Source: Ptychodera flava
Lineage: Eukaryota > Hemichordata > Enteropneusta > Ptychoderidae
DNA length: 64,000 nucleotides
Reading direction: 5' to 3'
NCBI RefSeq assembly: GCF_041260155.1
Contig: NC_091929.1
Span: 45,549,244-45,613,243 of the forward strand
The notes beneath the pieces were generated by a model. The model was not told the origin of the DNA and made no database searches. It worked only from the letters and a program-made list of their open reading frames with translations. Below, in pieces: positions 38,301 to 49,774 of this stretch (the stretch's first letter is position 1; each line of letters opens with the position of its first letter). The position numbers and the translations under genes were made by a program.

Positions 38301-40541
38301 ATGTACTCTTCTCTAAATTGCTCAGCTTTTCTTCATCCCTTGTTATGTATGCAATCCAAATAAAAGTCGCAGATTCTACAAAAAGGTTGAAATGAGCATG
38401 CAAGTGACAAGTGCTTCATATTCAGTGCTGATGTCATGAATATCAATGCGTCACGTAGGTACAGATGTCTAACATCAGAATTATTCATTATGCAAAATCA
38501 AAATAATCAATCGACGAACTGAAACAAATTTGATGAATAGGTTGTAATTCCATGAGCCTAAGATGTATCAAACGACGTTAACTTAACATAGACATTCTGT
38601 AACAATATTTGGTACAAAGACCTGACGATGGACGCATGGACTTTTGTGGCCGTATTAAGATTAAATGACAATGACTCCTACAGAGATAAATTGACTTCGG
38701 TTTCATCCAAATGTCGACATATTAGGCCTACCGACATCACATACATAATATCGTACGTAGAAAAATGTGCAAAGTCGACTTATATGTCTGTACCGTTGCT
38801 GCATTTGGAAAAGTGAAACTAATTTTTTCAATCGCTGTGTTCATCTATCATGTTACGGCCCTTGGAAACTTCGATTCCTTTAGTGTGTTGCTTCTTGTCT
38901 TCATTCTAGGTTTAATTGATTTCAAGGACACAACATTTTACCAAAAGTTCACTGCTACTACCTACCTCTTTGTCATGGGTTTTGACGGTAAGTCGTGGTT
39001 AATACAATGTCGCTTTCTCTGACACACTTTTTCGGAATACACAACGGTAACACTTCTTGAATTTCTTTGAGTGGGTTTTTGCAACGATCAGGAGCTGACA
39101 ATGGTCCGATCTCGAGAAACGAGCCAGAGGTGTTCATACACGTAAATTGATACTTACTTACTAGTAAAAAAATCAGTTTAAATAATGAAAAGTGAAATTT
39201 TGGAGAGGAATGTCAACTGTACTTGTGACAACTGCGCTGCCACTACGTTGAGAATTATTTCCCCCCTTGCCGACTATCATAACTCGCCCAGCAACTAGCG
39301 GGAAAATTTTGACTGAACCTTTACGAAAAGCAGAAAATCCCAACCATACTCTTTAGGTTACATGATTTAACCCACTATCCACAATGCTAACAATGACGAA
39401 ACCCTAAATTCTGCCTATCTGCTAGACTGTTTTCCAGGTTGATAACTGAGTAGAAATATTAATTGCCCACTAGAAGCAAAACACAAAAACACATACACGC
39501 CGTTCCCCGGAAACTGTTAACGGACACCTTTTGCCATGAACCGCTTTGTTCGTTGCACTATTGTCAATGCAATAAGCAGATATGATGGCAGACCAAGCCT
39601 TTAATTCCACTCGTTAGCTTAGTAGGAGTTTGACATTATATCAACGATTCTTTGACAAGAATGGGGACGCCAGCAATAGCTATGCATGCACGAATATACA
39701 CTGGCACTCTTAGTTGTTTTGTAAATCATTCCTGCAGCCCCATAAATATACACCACATAGCACTTTTATTAAAGCTCTTTGTAAATATATGCTCTACGTT
39801 TCAATAAGTAACAACTATATACCACCTACAAATTGTAAAATAATACAGAACGTGTTACCAGGGTTAATAATCAATACGTTAACAATGTGAAGAAAGTGCT
39901 TTGTATTAAATTTGATACAAGGACACAAGCAAGATAACATTGTAGAAACCATATGAATCAGTGAAATCAACTTAGTGTGCAAGGCTATTTGATTTGTACA
40001 TAATTTGTCCTAAAGTAGTTTCCCTTCAAAAATGATTATATATTTGATTCTACACTTGCTATTTCTTCATTAAAATGTGATGGTCAAGAGAAAGCACTGG
40101 TCTCTTAATAACCTTTCACACAAAGTTAATTTGTAAATGCGATATTGTTAATCAGTTTGAACATACTTTCCGTTGCGGCCTTTCAGTGTGTGATGATGGT
40201 CGCATTGTCTGCGATGAAGTGGCAGGTGGATGTGTTGATTTCGATGACGCCTGTAATGATGACGGGCGACTGCGTCTGTGGTCTAGACTATGTAGTATCT
40301 GCCCTAAGAATGTTTCTGACACCAGGTGAGCTATAATCCCACAGGAAAACGGCGTCGCTGATCGTCATTCGTGTCTTTCAAGTGTTGCACCTCCTCTGGT
40401 ACACGTCTTCTTAGACTACCAAGTGTTACACGTAATACAAAAATATTTGCAGAGAAAAATCGTTTAGTTATACCGGTCCTTCAGCCTAAAATAAACTGTC
40501 CGTCAACCCCCGTTATTCTCAGTCCTCAGATTCCTGACTTC

Positions 40542-40603
<62 letters not shown>

Positions 40604-40851
40604 CTTCTTTTTATGAAATTTTCATTTTCTTTTCTTTTTTTGTCCACAGTTGTCCTTCATCCCTTTCTATGAAAATGTCAACAGCGTAATTAGTCGGTTG
40701 AAAATCTATCCACACAGCTTCTGACAACCGGCAGCACTTCAAATCCTAAACCATTCCTTTCCACTCTCTTGCAGGTAATGAAATATACTACGATGGTCGA
40801 CGAGACCTAGGAGAGACGCTAGGGATTTATCTATTCTTTACGACTTCATAA
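35346..40851 (+). CDS. secreted cysteine-rich protein, cluster copy A (6 exons, frame change in exon 5)
   Basis: Family not recognised. Exons: 35346-35405 (20-aa signal peptide), 36219-36285, 37441-37635, 38910-38987, 40187-40325 and 40775-40851. All are GT-AG with intron phases 0,1,1,1,1, as in copies B and C. Exon 3 encodes CSKQGEIFCDTPTPPCEVGC and further Cys; exon 5 begins VCDDGRIVCDEVAGGC. Exon 5 is 139 nt where the frame predicts a length one base shorter. The extra base is in the GACGGGCGACTGC stretch near 40261-40273. Downstream of it the family reading DCVCGL continues in another frame, while the literal frame continues RLRLWSRLC and meets TAA at the first codons of exon 6. It may be a pseudogene, a variant C-terminus, or a run-length sequencing error. 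Introns contain TTAA elements. Confidence 0.65.
35744..35974. mobile_element. 230-bp TTAA MITE family, copy 3 (youngest-looking)
   Basis: Intact TTAA lies on both sides. Left tip AGGGATACAGTCGTCGGAAC and right tip GCAGTTCCGACGACCG pair well. The interior reads AATTTAAATGTTGCAGC, reversed relative to copies 1 and 2. It lies in intron 1 of gene A. Confidence 0.85.
36803..37152. mobile_element. AAGGTAGTATGCACCTCG TTAA family, near-full copy in gene A intron 2
   Basis: It opens TTAA-GGTAGTATGCTCCTTG and closes CCCGAGGCTCATTCTACT-TTAA at about 350 bp. The interior has GGGGTCACCGTGCAAAATTT and TTGAAATTCAAAATGG. Confidence 0.8.
37762..38066. mobile_element. AAGGTAGTATGCACCTCG TTAA family, reverse copy in gene A intron 3
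   Basis: Reversed landmarks: ACGCCTCGGTGATAGATACT at the left, CAGTGACCCCTGATTT inside, TTTTCGAGGTGCGAACTTCCTTAA at the right. Confidence 0.75.
40547..40596. repeat. (TA)n microsatellite
   Basis: About 25 TA units in gene A intron 5. Confidence 0.95.
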
Positions 40852-41980
40852 AATTACTCCCATAAAATTACCAGATAAAGTTTGAAGGCGTAGTAGGTTT
40901 TTTAAACGAAAATGCCAGAATCCACAGGCAATACATTAGTTCCCTAAACAAGATGAGGAATGAATAACGTGGAATTTTGAAATTCTAGCAATACGGAAAG
41001 ATAATAGAAACGTGCATGTTTGAGATGACACATTATTTTAGAATTTATTATGAAGCTGTTCATTTATCTCATTGTATGCTTTTGAGCTGAGCTATTAAAA
41101 CGTGGAACATATGTACCTGCCAGAATATTGATTCCCTGACTCTTTTGATGCGAGCGAGTCATTGGCTGTCAATCTGAATATGATGCAAGTACGGGTAATA
41201 ACACCAGTCTTGCAAGTACAGTTATGTCGTACGTCGGGTTTGTGTTATGTACTTACAGCTAGTTGCATTAAAACAAACGAAAACGTAGGGTTGGAGAATG
41301 GTTCGATGGACCTCTGTGTGCAACAGCAGAGAAAATACATCTGGGTATTGTAGATTTAAAATTGAACTTGTTTGTTTTGAAAGACAGTTAAGTAAACAAA
41401 GAGGTGTAAACTTTACAAATACGTTACCATTGAGAGTATCTGAAGGCACTACAGTCCGCTGCCACCTTAAACCGAACGAGGCTTGGTTTTACAATCACTA
41501 ATGGATGAAACATTAAGGCAACATTTAATATAATTTATTCTACAAACTGCATAATTATGCTAAAAACAGAAAACAACTGGAAGCCTAAAATCTTATCTAC
41601 CTTCTGAGAGTTGATAATGTGAATCGACTGCTTGAGAAATGTGTACATTAAGGTTGATGTATGATTTAAGTTAGCTTTAGGTTTTAAACGTCCTTTAGTA
41701 ATTGTATGAACATTTGTTCGCAAGGTACTCGGGGGAGGGGGACTGTAAACTCATTTAAGACAGACAGAATGGCTGTAAGTTGACCCTACAGTTGCGAGTT
41801 TCTCCTTAATTTTCAAGTAAATTTCATGTTGGATGCAACGTTCAGATATCGTGAAACGATTGAATACATTGAAATTTGCTAACTTCTGACACCCATCTAA
41901 CCCTTCAAAATAACTGGTTTAACGAAAGAATCGTTTGCCTGGAATCCCTAACTTATGTATATTGTACAAGAATATGGGAT

Positions 41981-42302
41981 GTTTAACGTAGTGTGCGTCT
42001 CAGAATCAAAACTTTGCTCAAAATTACCTCAACGAAACTTTCAACCGTTCTCTTTCAAAATCAAGAATTAAAATCTTCGGTCGCCGTGCAAATTTTGGTA
42101 CTATGTAAGCAAATTAACTCGTTAACTTAACCGATATTTGAAAAGCAAAATTGCGGCCGTTTCCTCTGTTTCACAAACATGAGCTCGTAGAAACTCGTAG
42201 TCACTACATGGGATTCAAATGACCCCTCCCAAGTTAAGTGGTAGCGACAACAGTATTTTAGGAGTTCGAGAGTCCCAATATCTGTCCTCGAGACGCGTTT
42301 TA
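41981..42302. mobile_element. AAGGTAGTATGCACCTCG TTAA family copy, diverged
   Basis: Landmarks in order: GTAGTGTGCGTCTCAGAAT, CTTTCAACCGTTCTCTTTCA, GGTCGCCGTGCAAATTTTGG, and right end CTCGAGACGCGTTTTACCTTAA. Confidence 0.7.
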
Positions 42303-42340
42303 CCTTAAATTAATGTGCAGAAAGCTAGGACTTATAATAA

Positions 42341-42387
42341 GTGTGCTATACTGTCTCATGAGTAGTACATGAGACAGTATAGCACAC
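42341..42387. repeat. short near-perfect hairpin
   Basis: GTGTGCTATACTGTCTCATG pairs with CATGAGACAGTATAGCACAC around a 7-base loop. A degenerate copy of the right flank (ACACTTGGGTAA-TTAGGG) follows twice. Confidence 0.85.
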
Positions 42388-43370
42388 TTGGGTAAGTTAG
42401 GGTGTCTTTTTTTGGGGGGGGAGATATAGAACACTTGGGTAACTTAGGGGGTTTTTCAGTGCCCAACGTAGTGTTAAGTTTACGCCATTACTTTGTTATG
42501 ATTTGTTATGGTAATGGATCAGTTGGTTAAAGGGGTAGGTTTTTTATAAGCTTTATCATTGAACAAATTACATAACTGTGCACAACTTTCAAAGAACAAG
42601 GAACTAAAATCACATGAACAGTCAATGTCAACAATCATTATCACGAGACACACCGGGGATTGATGACAACCCCTTTACATGGTATGATTTTCAAAGGCCT
42701 TTAACAAACATTACCCATGTATAGCTTCTAGTTTTACCAGGAAGTACGGTTAGGCTTCATTGCTGACATACAGACAGTCGTTCGGAATAGTTTAGATGTA
42801 AAATCGTTACAATATTCTTGTACTTATCCTATTTTAACATATATAAACTTCAACGAGGATATCTACTTAGATTTTGATACTGAATACAGTTTGCTTGCAT
42901 TAAAAACACACAGGCAATTGCTTCCTTGTAGGCCTAAGTGTACCTTTACGATGATAAATATTACATTTCGAGTGACGCCGATATTTCATGAACGCACGTC
43001 TCTTGTAACGTAAGTGAACATCACAATGAAACGATCCCAAATTACTTTAAGAAAAAAACAATAATCGAATGTAGAAATTTATGATATCTATTCTTGACAA
43101 ATCCAAATAAGCCCTGATCAACTTGACCCAAAAAACCGACAGTACGAATTTCCACCAGCCAAATATCGAAATGGCGTATAATTCAATTGTCGTAAACCAA
43201 CTTCATCCCAAAAGAACATTTGACTACTGGTAAAAAATGAAAATCAGAACGGTAATATATACGCTCTCAGGTCGTTGGCATTGATTTATGCATAGTTTGA
43301 GTCATAGTGATGTTAGAATAAGGCATTGTTTATGGACATGGTAGGGATGCAGCAAGCATGGAATAATAAT

Positions 43371-43488
43371 CTTTACGGCCCTGATACGGGTTTTGCGGAC
43401 CGAGGTTGTACGGCGGAAGGGCCCGAGCGTGCGAGGGCCCGTACGCCGTACAACCGAGGTCCGCAAAACCCGTATCTGGGCCGTAAAG
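43371..43488. repeat. GC-rich foldback element with outer AT arms
   Basis: CTTTACGGCCCTGATACGGG pairs with CCCGTATCTGGGCCGTAAAG, continuing through TTTTGCGGACCGAGGTTGTA to a GGGCCC-rich loop. Outer GAATAAGG (about 43316) and CCTTATTC (about 43502) extend the pairing. Confidence 0.8.
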
Positions 43489-43618
43489 GTTTTATCATAT
43501 ACCTTATTCAACGGTTGTGATATGTTTCAGTATTTATCAATAAAATTTTGTTAAAGTTATGGGCGTAAATTTAAAAAAACATGAGCCACGCAACTTTGCG
43601 GATTAATAGTCGCGCCAG

Positions 43619-45023
43619 CGGCTTACTGACTACGCATGCGCTTATTCATAATATACTATGCGAGTAACCGGAAGTGTACCCTTCTTTCTCATTGGGCGCC
43701 GCCATGTTTTTTTTTTGAGTACTCGTAAATAAACAAATACGAAACAAATTATTATGATATAACATGCCTTTTATAAAATATACCTCTTTTATTAGCCAGT
43801 AAATGTTATTATACACCTTGTCGCTGATACAAAGTATCGTTGATATAGATAAACGGAGAAAACTGTCGTGCATATGAACGGGGGCATACGCAAAGAATGC
43901 TGGGATTGAATTATAGAAGAGCGCCCCCTGTGTCAATAATTAGATTCAAAAATTGCAAGTATTTAGACGGAACGCTATAGTTTTTAGCTTGCAAGTGGAA
44001 GGTGGGCAGTGCAGTTACCATTGCAATGATAATTATTGCATAATACGTCCCTTGTTTAACGCCATAGGCTGTTATCATTGTAAAAATTGCCAATTTTTGT
44101 CCAAAATTTTTACACGCTACAGAAAATCTATACCTGCCCTGCTGCAGGGTTTGACGTCGTGTACGTACGTGAACTGCTTTCATCAGAGGGAAACTGGGCA
44201 TAGTTGTCATATAAACGTTTATGAAGTAACAATTACAGTTCATCATGAATCAATACAAATAACATTGCCAATCTTAACCCCTGGCGCGACACCAAGGGCT
44301 GAGCCCTATATTAGTCGCGCCAGCGGCTTACTGACTACGCATGCGCTTATTCATAATATACTATGCGAGTAACCGGAAGTGTACCCTTCTTTCATGGGCG
44401 CCGCCATGTTTTTTTTTTGAGTACTCGTAAATAAACAAAAACGAAACAAATTACCATTATATAACATGCCTTTTATAAAATATACCTCTTTTATTAGCCA
44501 GTAAATGTTATTATGCACCTTGTCGCTGATACAAAATATCGTTAATATAGATAAAGGGAGAAAACTGTCGTGCATATGAACGGGGGCATACGCAAAGAAT
44601 GCTGGGATTTAATTATAGAAGAGCGCCCCCTGTGTCAATAATTAGATTCAAAAATTGCCAGTTTTTAGACGGAACGCTATAGTTTTCAGCTTGCAAGTGG
44701 AAGGTGGGCAGTGCGGTTACCACTGCAATGATAATGATTGCATAATACGTCCCTTGTTTATCGCAATAGGCTGTTATCATTGTAAAAATTGCCAATTTTT
44801 GTCCAAAATTTTTACACGCTACAGAAAATCTATACCTGCCCTGCTGCAGGGTTTGACGTCGTGTACCGTACGTGAACTGCTTTCATCAGAGGGAAACTGG
44901 GCATACCGGTAGTTGTCATATAAACGTTTATGAAGTAACAATTACAGTTTATCATGAATCAATACAAATAACATTGCCAATCTTTAATAACCCCTGGCGC
45001 GACACCAAGGGCTGAGCCCTATA
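43619..45023. mobile_element. tandem dimer of an about 700-bp element with GTCGCGCCAG ends
   Basis: Copy 1 runs from GTCGCGCCAG at 43619 to CTGGCGCGAC at 44290; copy 2 from 44314 to 45003. Each is followed by ACCAAGGGCTGAGCCCTATA, a small hairpin. The copies are nearly identical apart from short indels and scattered substitutions. The open frames inside (96-139 codons) recur in both copies but have no recognisable domain. It may be a non-autonomous DNA element or a new tandem duplication. Confidence 0.75.
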
Positions 45024-45699
45024 TAATATTATGTACGATGTTGTCATTTGTTCTGTTGTGGAACGCGTCACGAGCTTGTTCTATGCGAACGCCAATGTCA
45101 CTACAGAATGAGCACAGATGAGTAGTTGATCCTGCTCGTTAAAATACACTTTCTCAGCAAAACATTGAGAGGAGACTATCAAGCACTTGTTTTAAACCAA
45201 TTTTGATCGGAATAAGATTCGAACTGTCTACAATTTGCTTCAAAACTACGAGCGAAGCGCATAGAAACGGGTTCGAATCTCGCGCTGACGTGCTTTCGAA
45301 TGGAATGTACGTGGATAGCAACGCGCGTAGCAACGACAACGAAAAAGTTCGAAAAAGCGCGCACACTACCTTATTTGGGCAAAGTGTGCCTGGGCGTGAT
45401 ACGGCAACTTATTACACACCTGTAAGAGCGCCTTTTCCCATAGGTTTACATGGGTACGTGAATCTAGGTGTAATAGGACAAGAGGTCATGAACTTTCCAA
45501 CCAGCTAACCAAATCTTTGGTCTCGTTAAATAAACCGACGCAACGTCATGCAACACGGATTCTCCCCAAATGTTAAACTAAGTTGTCATGTGCATGCTCA
45601 CCAGTAACTCGGCTAACATTTATGTCTTACTCTGCCGTTGTAATCTAAAATTGGAATTGGGCCAAGTTGGCCCTCTTTAGCTATGAAAGATGGAACGAG

Positions 45700-45960
45700 A
45701 TATTTGGCGGAGTTTATCTCAGTAGGTGGTGGTCTTGGCCGAGTCAATTTTGGTCGAGATGCGGTCAAACCTACGAGAATGACCACATATTGTTGACATA
45801 GAGATGGAACACTTAAAATGGCACACTGAAGGAATTAGCATACCACGTGAAAAAAGTCTGGAAAAATAAGAAGCAATACGACAAAAGGGTCTGTTTTGAC
45901 ATCTTTGCGTGTTCAAACGGAATGGTGAATCCAATCAATGAAAATTAAAATAAAACAATG
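45700..45960 (+). other. relict 3' UTR block of the cysteine-rich gene family
   Basis: This stretch aligns with the 3' flank of gene B (50780-50990): matching blocks include GACGGAATACT-like AGATGGAACACT, TCACACTGAAG/GCACACTGAAG, GAAAAATAAGAAG, CAAACGGAAT, AAAATAAAACAAT and GTGTTCTTCTGTA-like sequence with an AATAAA at 45949-45954. It is either the far 3' end of gene A displaced by insertions or the trace of a lost fourth copy. Confidence 0.6.
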
Positions 45961-46024
45961 TGAAGTGTCTGTTCTTCTGTATATGTTTTACTCTTTCATA
46001 TTTGATAAAAATCCGGTCTACAAC

Positions 46025-46267
46025 TCATATAAACTCAATCGTGAATAATTTACTAGTGTATATCAATCTTCCACTCTAAGTTTATGTATCCCAGATATTT
46101 CGAAGTGACTCAGCCCTTCTTCTTCATTCTTTCTGAGTTCTGAACTTGACAGTGGCAGTTCGAGATTAGTAACTGTAGTGGATCCATGAAGAAGAAGCTC
46201 TTAGTCACTTCGAAATATCTGGGATATATAAGCTCAGAGTGGAAGATTGATATACATTCATATAAAC
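46025..46267. mobile_element. foldback element with 10-bp target duplication
   Basis: TCATATAAAC occurs at 46025-46034 and 46258-46267. Between them, arms of about 68 bp pair almost perfectly (ATATCAATCTTCCACTCT / AGAGTGGAAGATTGATAT, then CCCAGATATTTCGAAGTGACT). The empty site can be judged from the related flank of gene B, where this insert is absent. Confidence 0.75.
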
Positions 46268-46458
46268 GGTAGACGCCTATGTGGTTTTGACATTGTTTTA
46301 ATCGTGTGATTAGTGAGGCTCAGTTTCACAGGCTCCAATTTCGTGTATTACATTTCGGGCGAAATGTAATCTACAAATTTCCCGTCACTCGTGCAATTTG
46401 TAATCGAATTACTGTATCAGAGTAGATAATAATCATACACACTCAACCCTGGACCAAG

Positions 46459-46480
46459 TATTATATGCAGTGGAATCCAT
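46459..46480 (+). promoter_or_regulatory. TATTATAT box plus GTRGAATCCAT motif, gene B
   Basis: CCAAGTATTATATG, shared exactly with gene C, precedes GTGGAATCCAT (46470-46480). The latter is 52 bp before the gene B ATG. The region up to about 200 bp further upstream also aligns with gene C. Confidence 0.55.
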
Positions 46481-46521
46481 AGGCCACACATGTACAGCGG
46501 CAGTGGCAGAGGGTATACTCA

Positions 46522-49423
46522 ATGAGAATGCTTCACCTGACGGTAACTTTCATCTCCTTTGCCGCAACAGTTGTCGGTACCAACGCTGTGAGTGTTAGTT
46601 TGAGGTTGTCGTTTGTTGTTGATATGTTGCTGAAAGTGGCATGTTTTTTTGACAAATTTCAAACCACACAGAAGATGGACAAATGCCTGAAATATACGTC
46701 AAAATCAAGGCAAAATTTCGGTAATTTGGTCAGGTTGAACTTCTGACTATAATAAATACGATAATAGTCATTAGCAAGTTGACGTTTGTTTGTCAGTGAC
46801 TCATTACTCCTCAATTACTTATCAATTGCTAAATGATTGGGGATACCAGAAAAATTCACGAATTTTTTGCTTAACCAAGGGAATCATCACCGTCGATGAA
46901 AAAGGGCTTGCAAGTATTGTGCAGAAGTTACAAGAACCAGAGGAACGTAAGTACATCAATTTTTCACGCATTGAACGGTTGAAATCGAATTGTACAAAAA
47001 TTTGAGATTTCACTATTTTCTCAAGTGGTTGAATTTCGAACATCAGACTTTCGAAATCAAGGATCAGCCCTTTTTGTTTTGGGAATATCAAAATTAATTT
47101 AATTTAAAGTAGAAAGCGCCTCAGGGACAGATATTCAGATTCCCAAATTTGACAATATTCTTTTGGCCTACCGATTGTAGGAACTCATTTTGAAGCTGAC
47201 GTCGTAAATGCCCCCTTCACCAGCTTAGTTTATAGAGATACAACAGCCATTTTGAATTTCATATATCACGAAATATTGGGGAATTGTCTCTCAAGTATCA
47301 AAAATTGCTAGATAAACCCCGATTTTTATTCTCAGTTTTGAGATTGGTTAAAAGTTTGCTTTAGGAATTAATTTTTGAGCAAACGTTTACGTCTCACACT
47401 TTCGAGGGGCAAACTACTTACGCGATTGTCGATGATCTATTTATTATGTGTTATTGAGAAAGTTATCGTGACTATTATGTATCCAGAATGTTCAACACCA
47501 GGCCATTTCTTTTGTGATCCACCAACCGATGAAGATTGTGAAGTTGCCGCAGGATGTAAGAACCTTCAAGCTTGCTCGGAGGTGGTTTGCTCAAAATGTC
47601 CCCACAAGGATCCTGGCGTCGCTGCCAGAATATGCAAGTACGTTGACGCCGTACAGAAAATACTGAAGACTGGTAAGATAACGACAAACTTGTATATAGG
47701 GGAGCCACTGTGCTTTTAAGTGTCAACAAGTGGCTGAATATTTAGTTCTCAAAGTGCTTCTTATGAAGAGGTTCAGAAAAAAATGCAAATTCGGTGTTTT
47801 TTGGCCTGATATAAAGTTTGGCCTAATATAAAATAGAGTTCAGAAAGATGCAAGACTGTCTACGTCATGCTCATAAAGTTTAGTAATACAAGCGAAGGCA
47901 TAATGTTATCTGTAAATAAAAGAAAACACTAACATATTGAAGGGAGAATATTCTGTGGGAGTCTACGTACCCATAGAGAGTACTGACAATTTTCACAATC
48001 TTTACGATTGTATGTAGAAAATACAGTTGGTATATTTTCATTTTCCTGCAATATTCACAAAAGATCCGGTGAAAGATATTGTCTTTAAAAATTTAACAAA
48101 AGTCACTGTCACCTCGCATGATTTTAATTAGAACGACACATCTGTTGCTCCTTAGAAAAAATCACTGTTAGAAAAGTGATCACTCCGCGATTTTTTACTT
48201 TTTTGTACACAAGAATCAGTCAATATCTTCGTTATTGGATAAGTAATCTTTCACTGTTGGTTTTTATCCGGAAAAGTACATGTGCAAAGCATTTTCGAAA
48301 CGAAGATTCAATATGCAACAGCTATATTCGTAACTAATGGCTCTTTCTGTGTGAAAGCGTTAAATTTTCCACAAAGCAAATTGTAAACGTTCAAGTTCGT
48401 GTGGTGAGGGGCGATTCAATGTAAATTATCTCAAAAAAGTACTTCGGCAACTTTCACTTTGTGGTCGATTTTCTTATCGTCACCTCTCTAGATAAAACAT
48501 TCAGAATTTCTAAGAAATATAACAATACTTTCTAATATTAGGTAGTCCACCTTGTAAAGGTAGAAATGATAGTTGTGCATTCACTTGTATCCAGTCAGTT
48601 CCCGTCTCGTTTGTGTGTTGTTCAAAATTCACGTATAAAACACATTTGAAAGATTTCCATATCTCTGCATTCGGATGAAAAACATTGTGTATGAAATCAA
48701 CTATCAGATGATTGTATCTTATTATTTCTCCATTCGTAATACCTTATAATAACAAAGAGGATTTACAGTGGTTTATTTGTATCTTATCTTTCGCTATCTT
48801 TTAGGCGTTATTGACTTTAACGTTGAGGGAGCCACCCTGACGCAGAAGTACATCGCCACTTTAAAATTGGTCTATGATGAATTTGACGGTAAGTAGAAAT
48901 GTTAGTTTTAAGTCAAAATCTGGAAGACGTTTTTAGTGCGCTGTTTTTTCCTGTACCCTACATATATATTTGAACCTTTCCACTCTGCATTTCAGTGTGC
49001 GGTGATGGTCGCATCGTTTGCGATGAAGTGAAAGGGGGATGCGTTGACTTCGATGACGCCTGCAATGATGACGGGAAGGACTGCGTATGTGGATTACAGA
49101 ACACCATCAATGTCATGACAAGGACCTTGACCCAAGGTGAGAAGCTTTCGAGGACACATTGATATTGTGTATTGAAGGGGTAGCGTTTTCAAAGTAAGAT
49201 CTCGATTTAGTTATTTCTAATTGATGTATGTAACGTTTACATGTTACTAATTATGTAGGATTTTTTCCATCGATACGAATTCAATGACATATTCAATTTT
49301 CCTGAGACAATGAACAGCCGGAAAACACCCTATGTTACAATATTTACTGAAAGGAAATAAAGGAAATGTGCACTGATGTTATGAATTAATAACAATATCC
49401 TGTCATAATACACCAACATATGG

Positions 49424-49502
<79 letters not shown>

Positions 49503-49699
49503 CGTATAACGTATATATATATATAACGTATAATGTATATGCTCGACGCTAAAGCAGAGCGTAACAAGCAATAACACAAATTACTTCAAGTACAAAGTAA
49601 TGATATCAGACAGAGCCTTAGACACTTTTTTCTGTCTGAAGATCGCAGGATGCATGAAACTTTATTAACGGATATCATTACTTTATTCTTGAAGTACTT

Positions 49700-49774
<75 letters not shown>

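Larger units (their letters stand above)
40852..46521. other. region between cluster genes A and B, filled with inserted elements
   Basis: It contains a TTAA-family copy (41981-42302), a perfect hairpin (42341-42387), a GC-rich foldback (43371-43488), a tandem pair of about 700-bp elements (43619-45023), a fossil 3' UTR block (45700-45960) and a foldback with target duplication (46025-46267). I see no further coding exon of the family. Confidence 0.55.

Noticed and set aside
43953-44372. 139-codon frame in the 700-bp dimer, recurring in the second copy
   Set aside because: It recurs only because the whole DNA unit is duplicated, and it has no recognisable domain.
45240-45290. GGGTTCGAATCTC, resembling a tRNA B box
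   Set aside because: No acceptor stem, A box or cloverleaf could be found around it.
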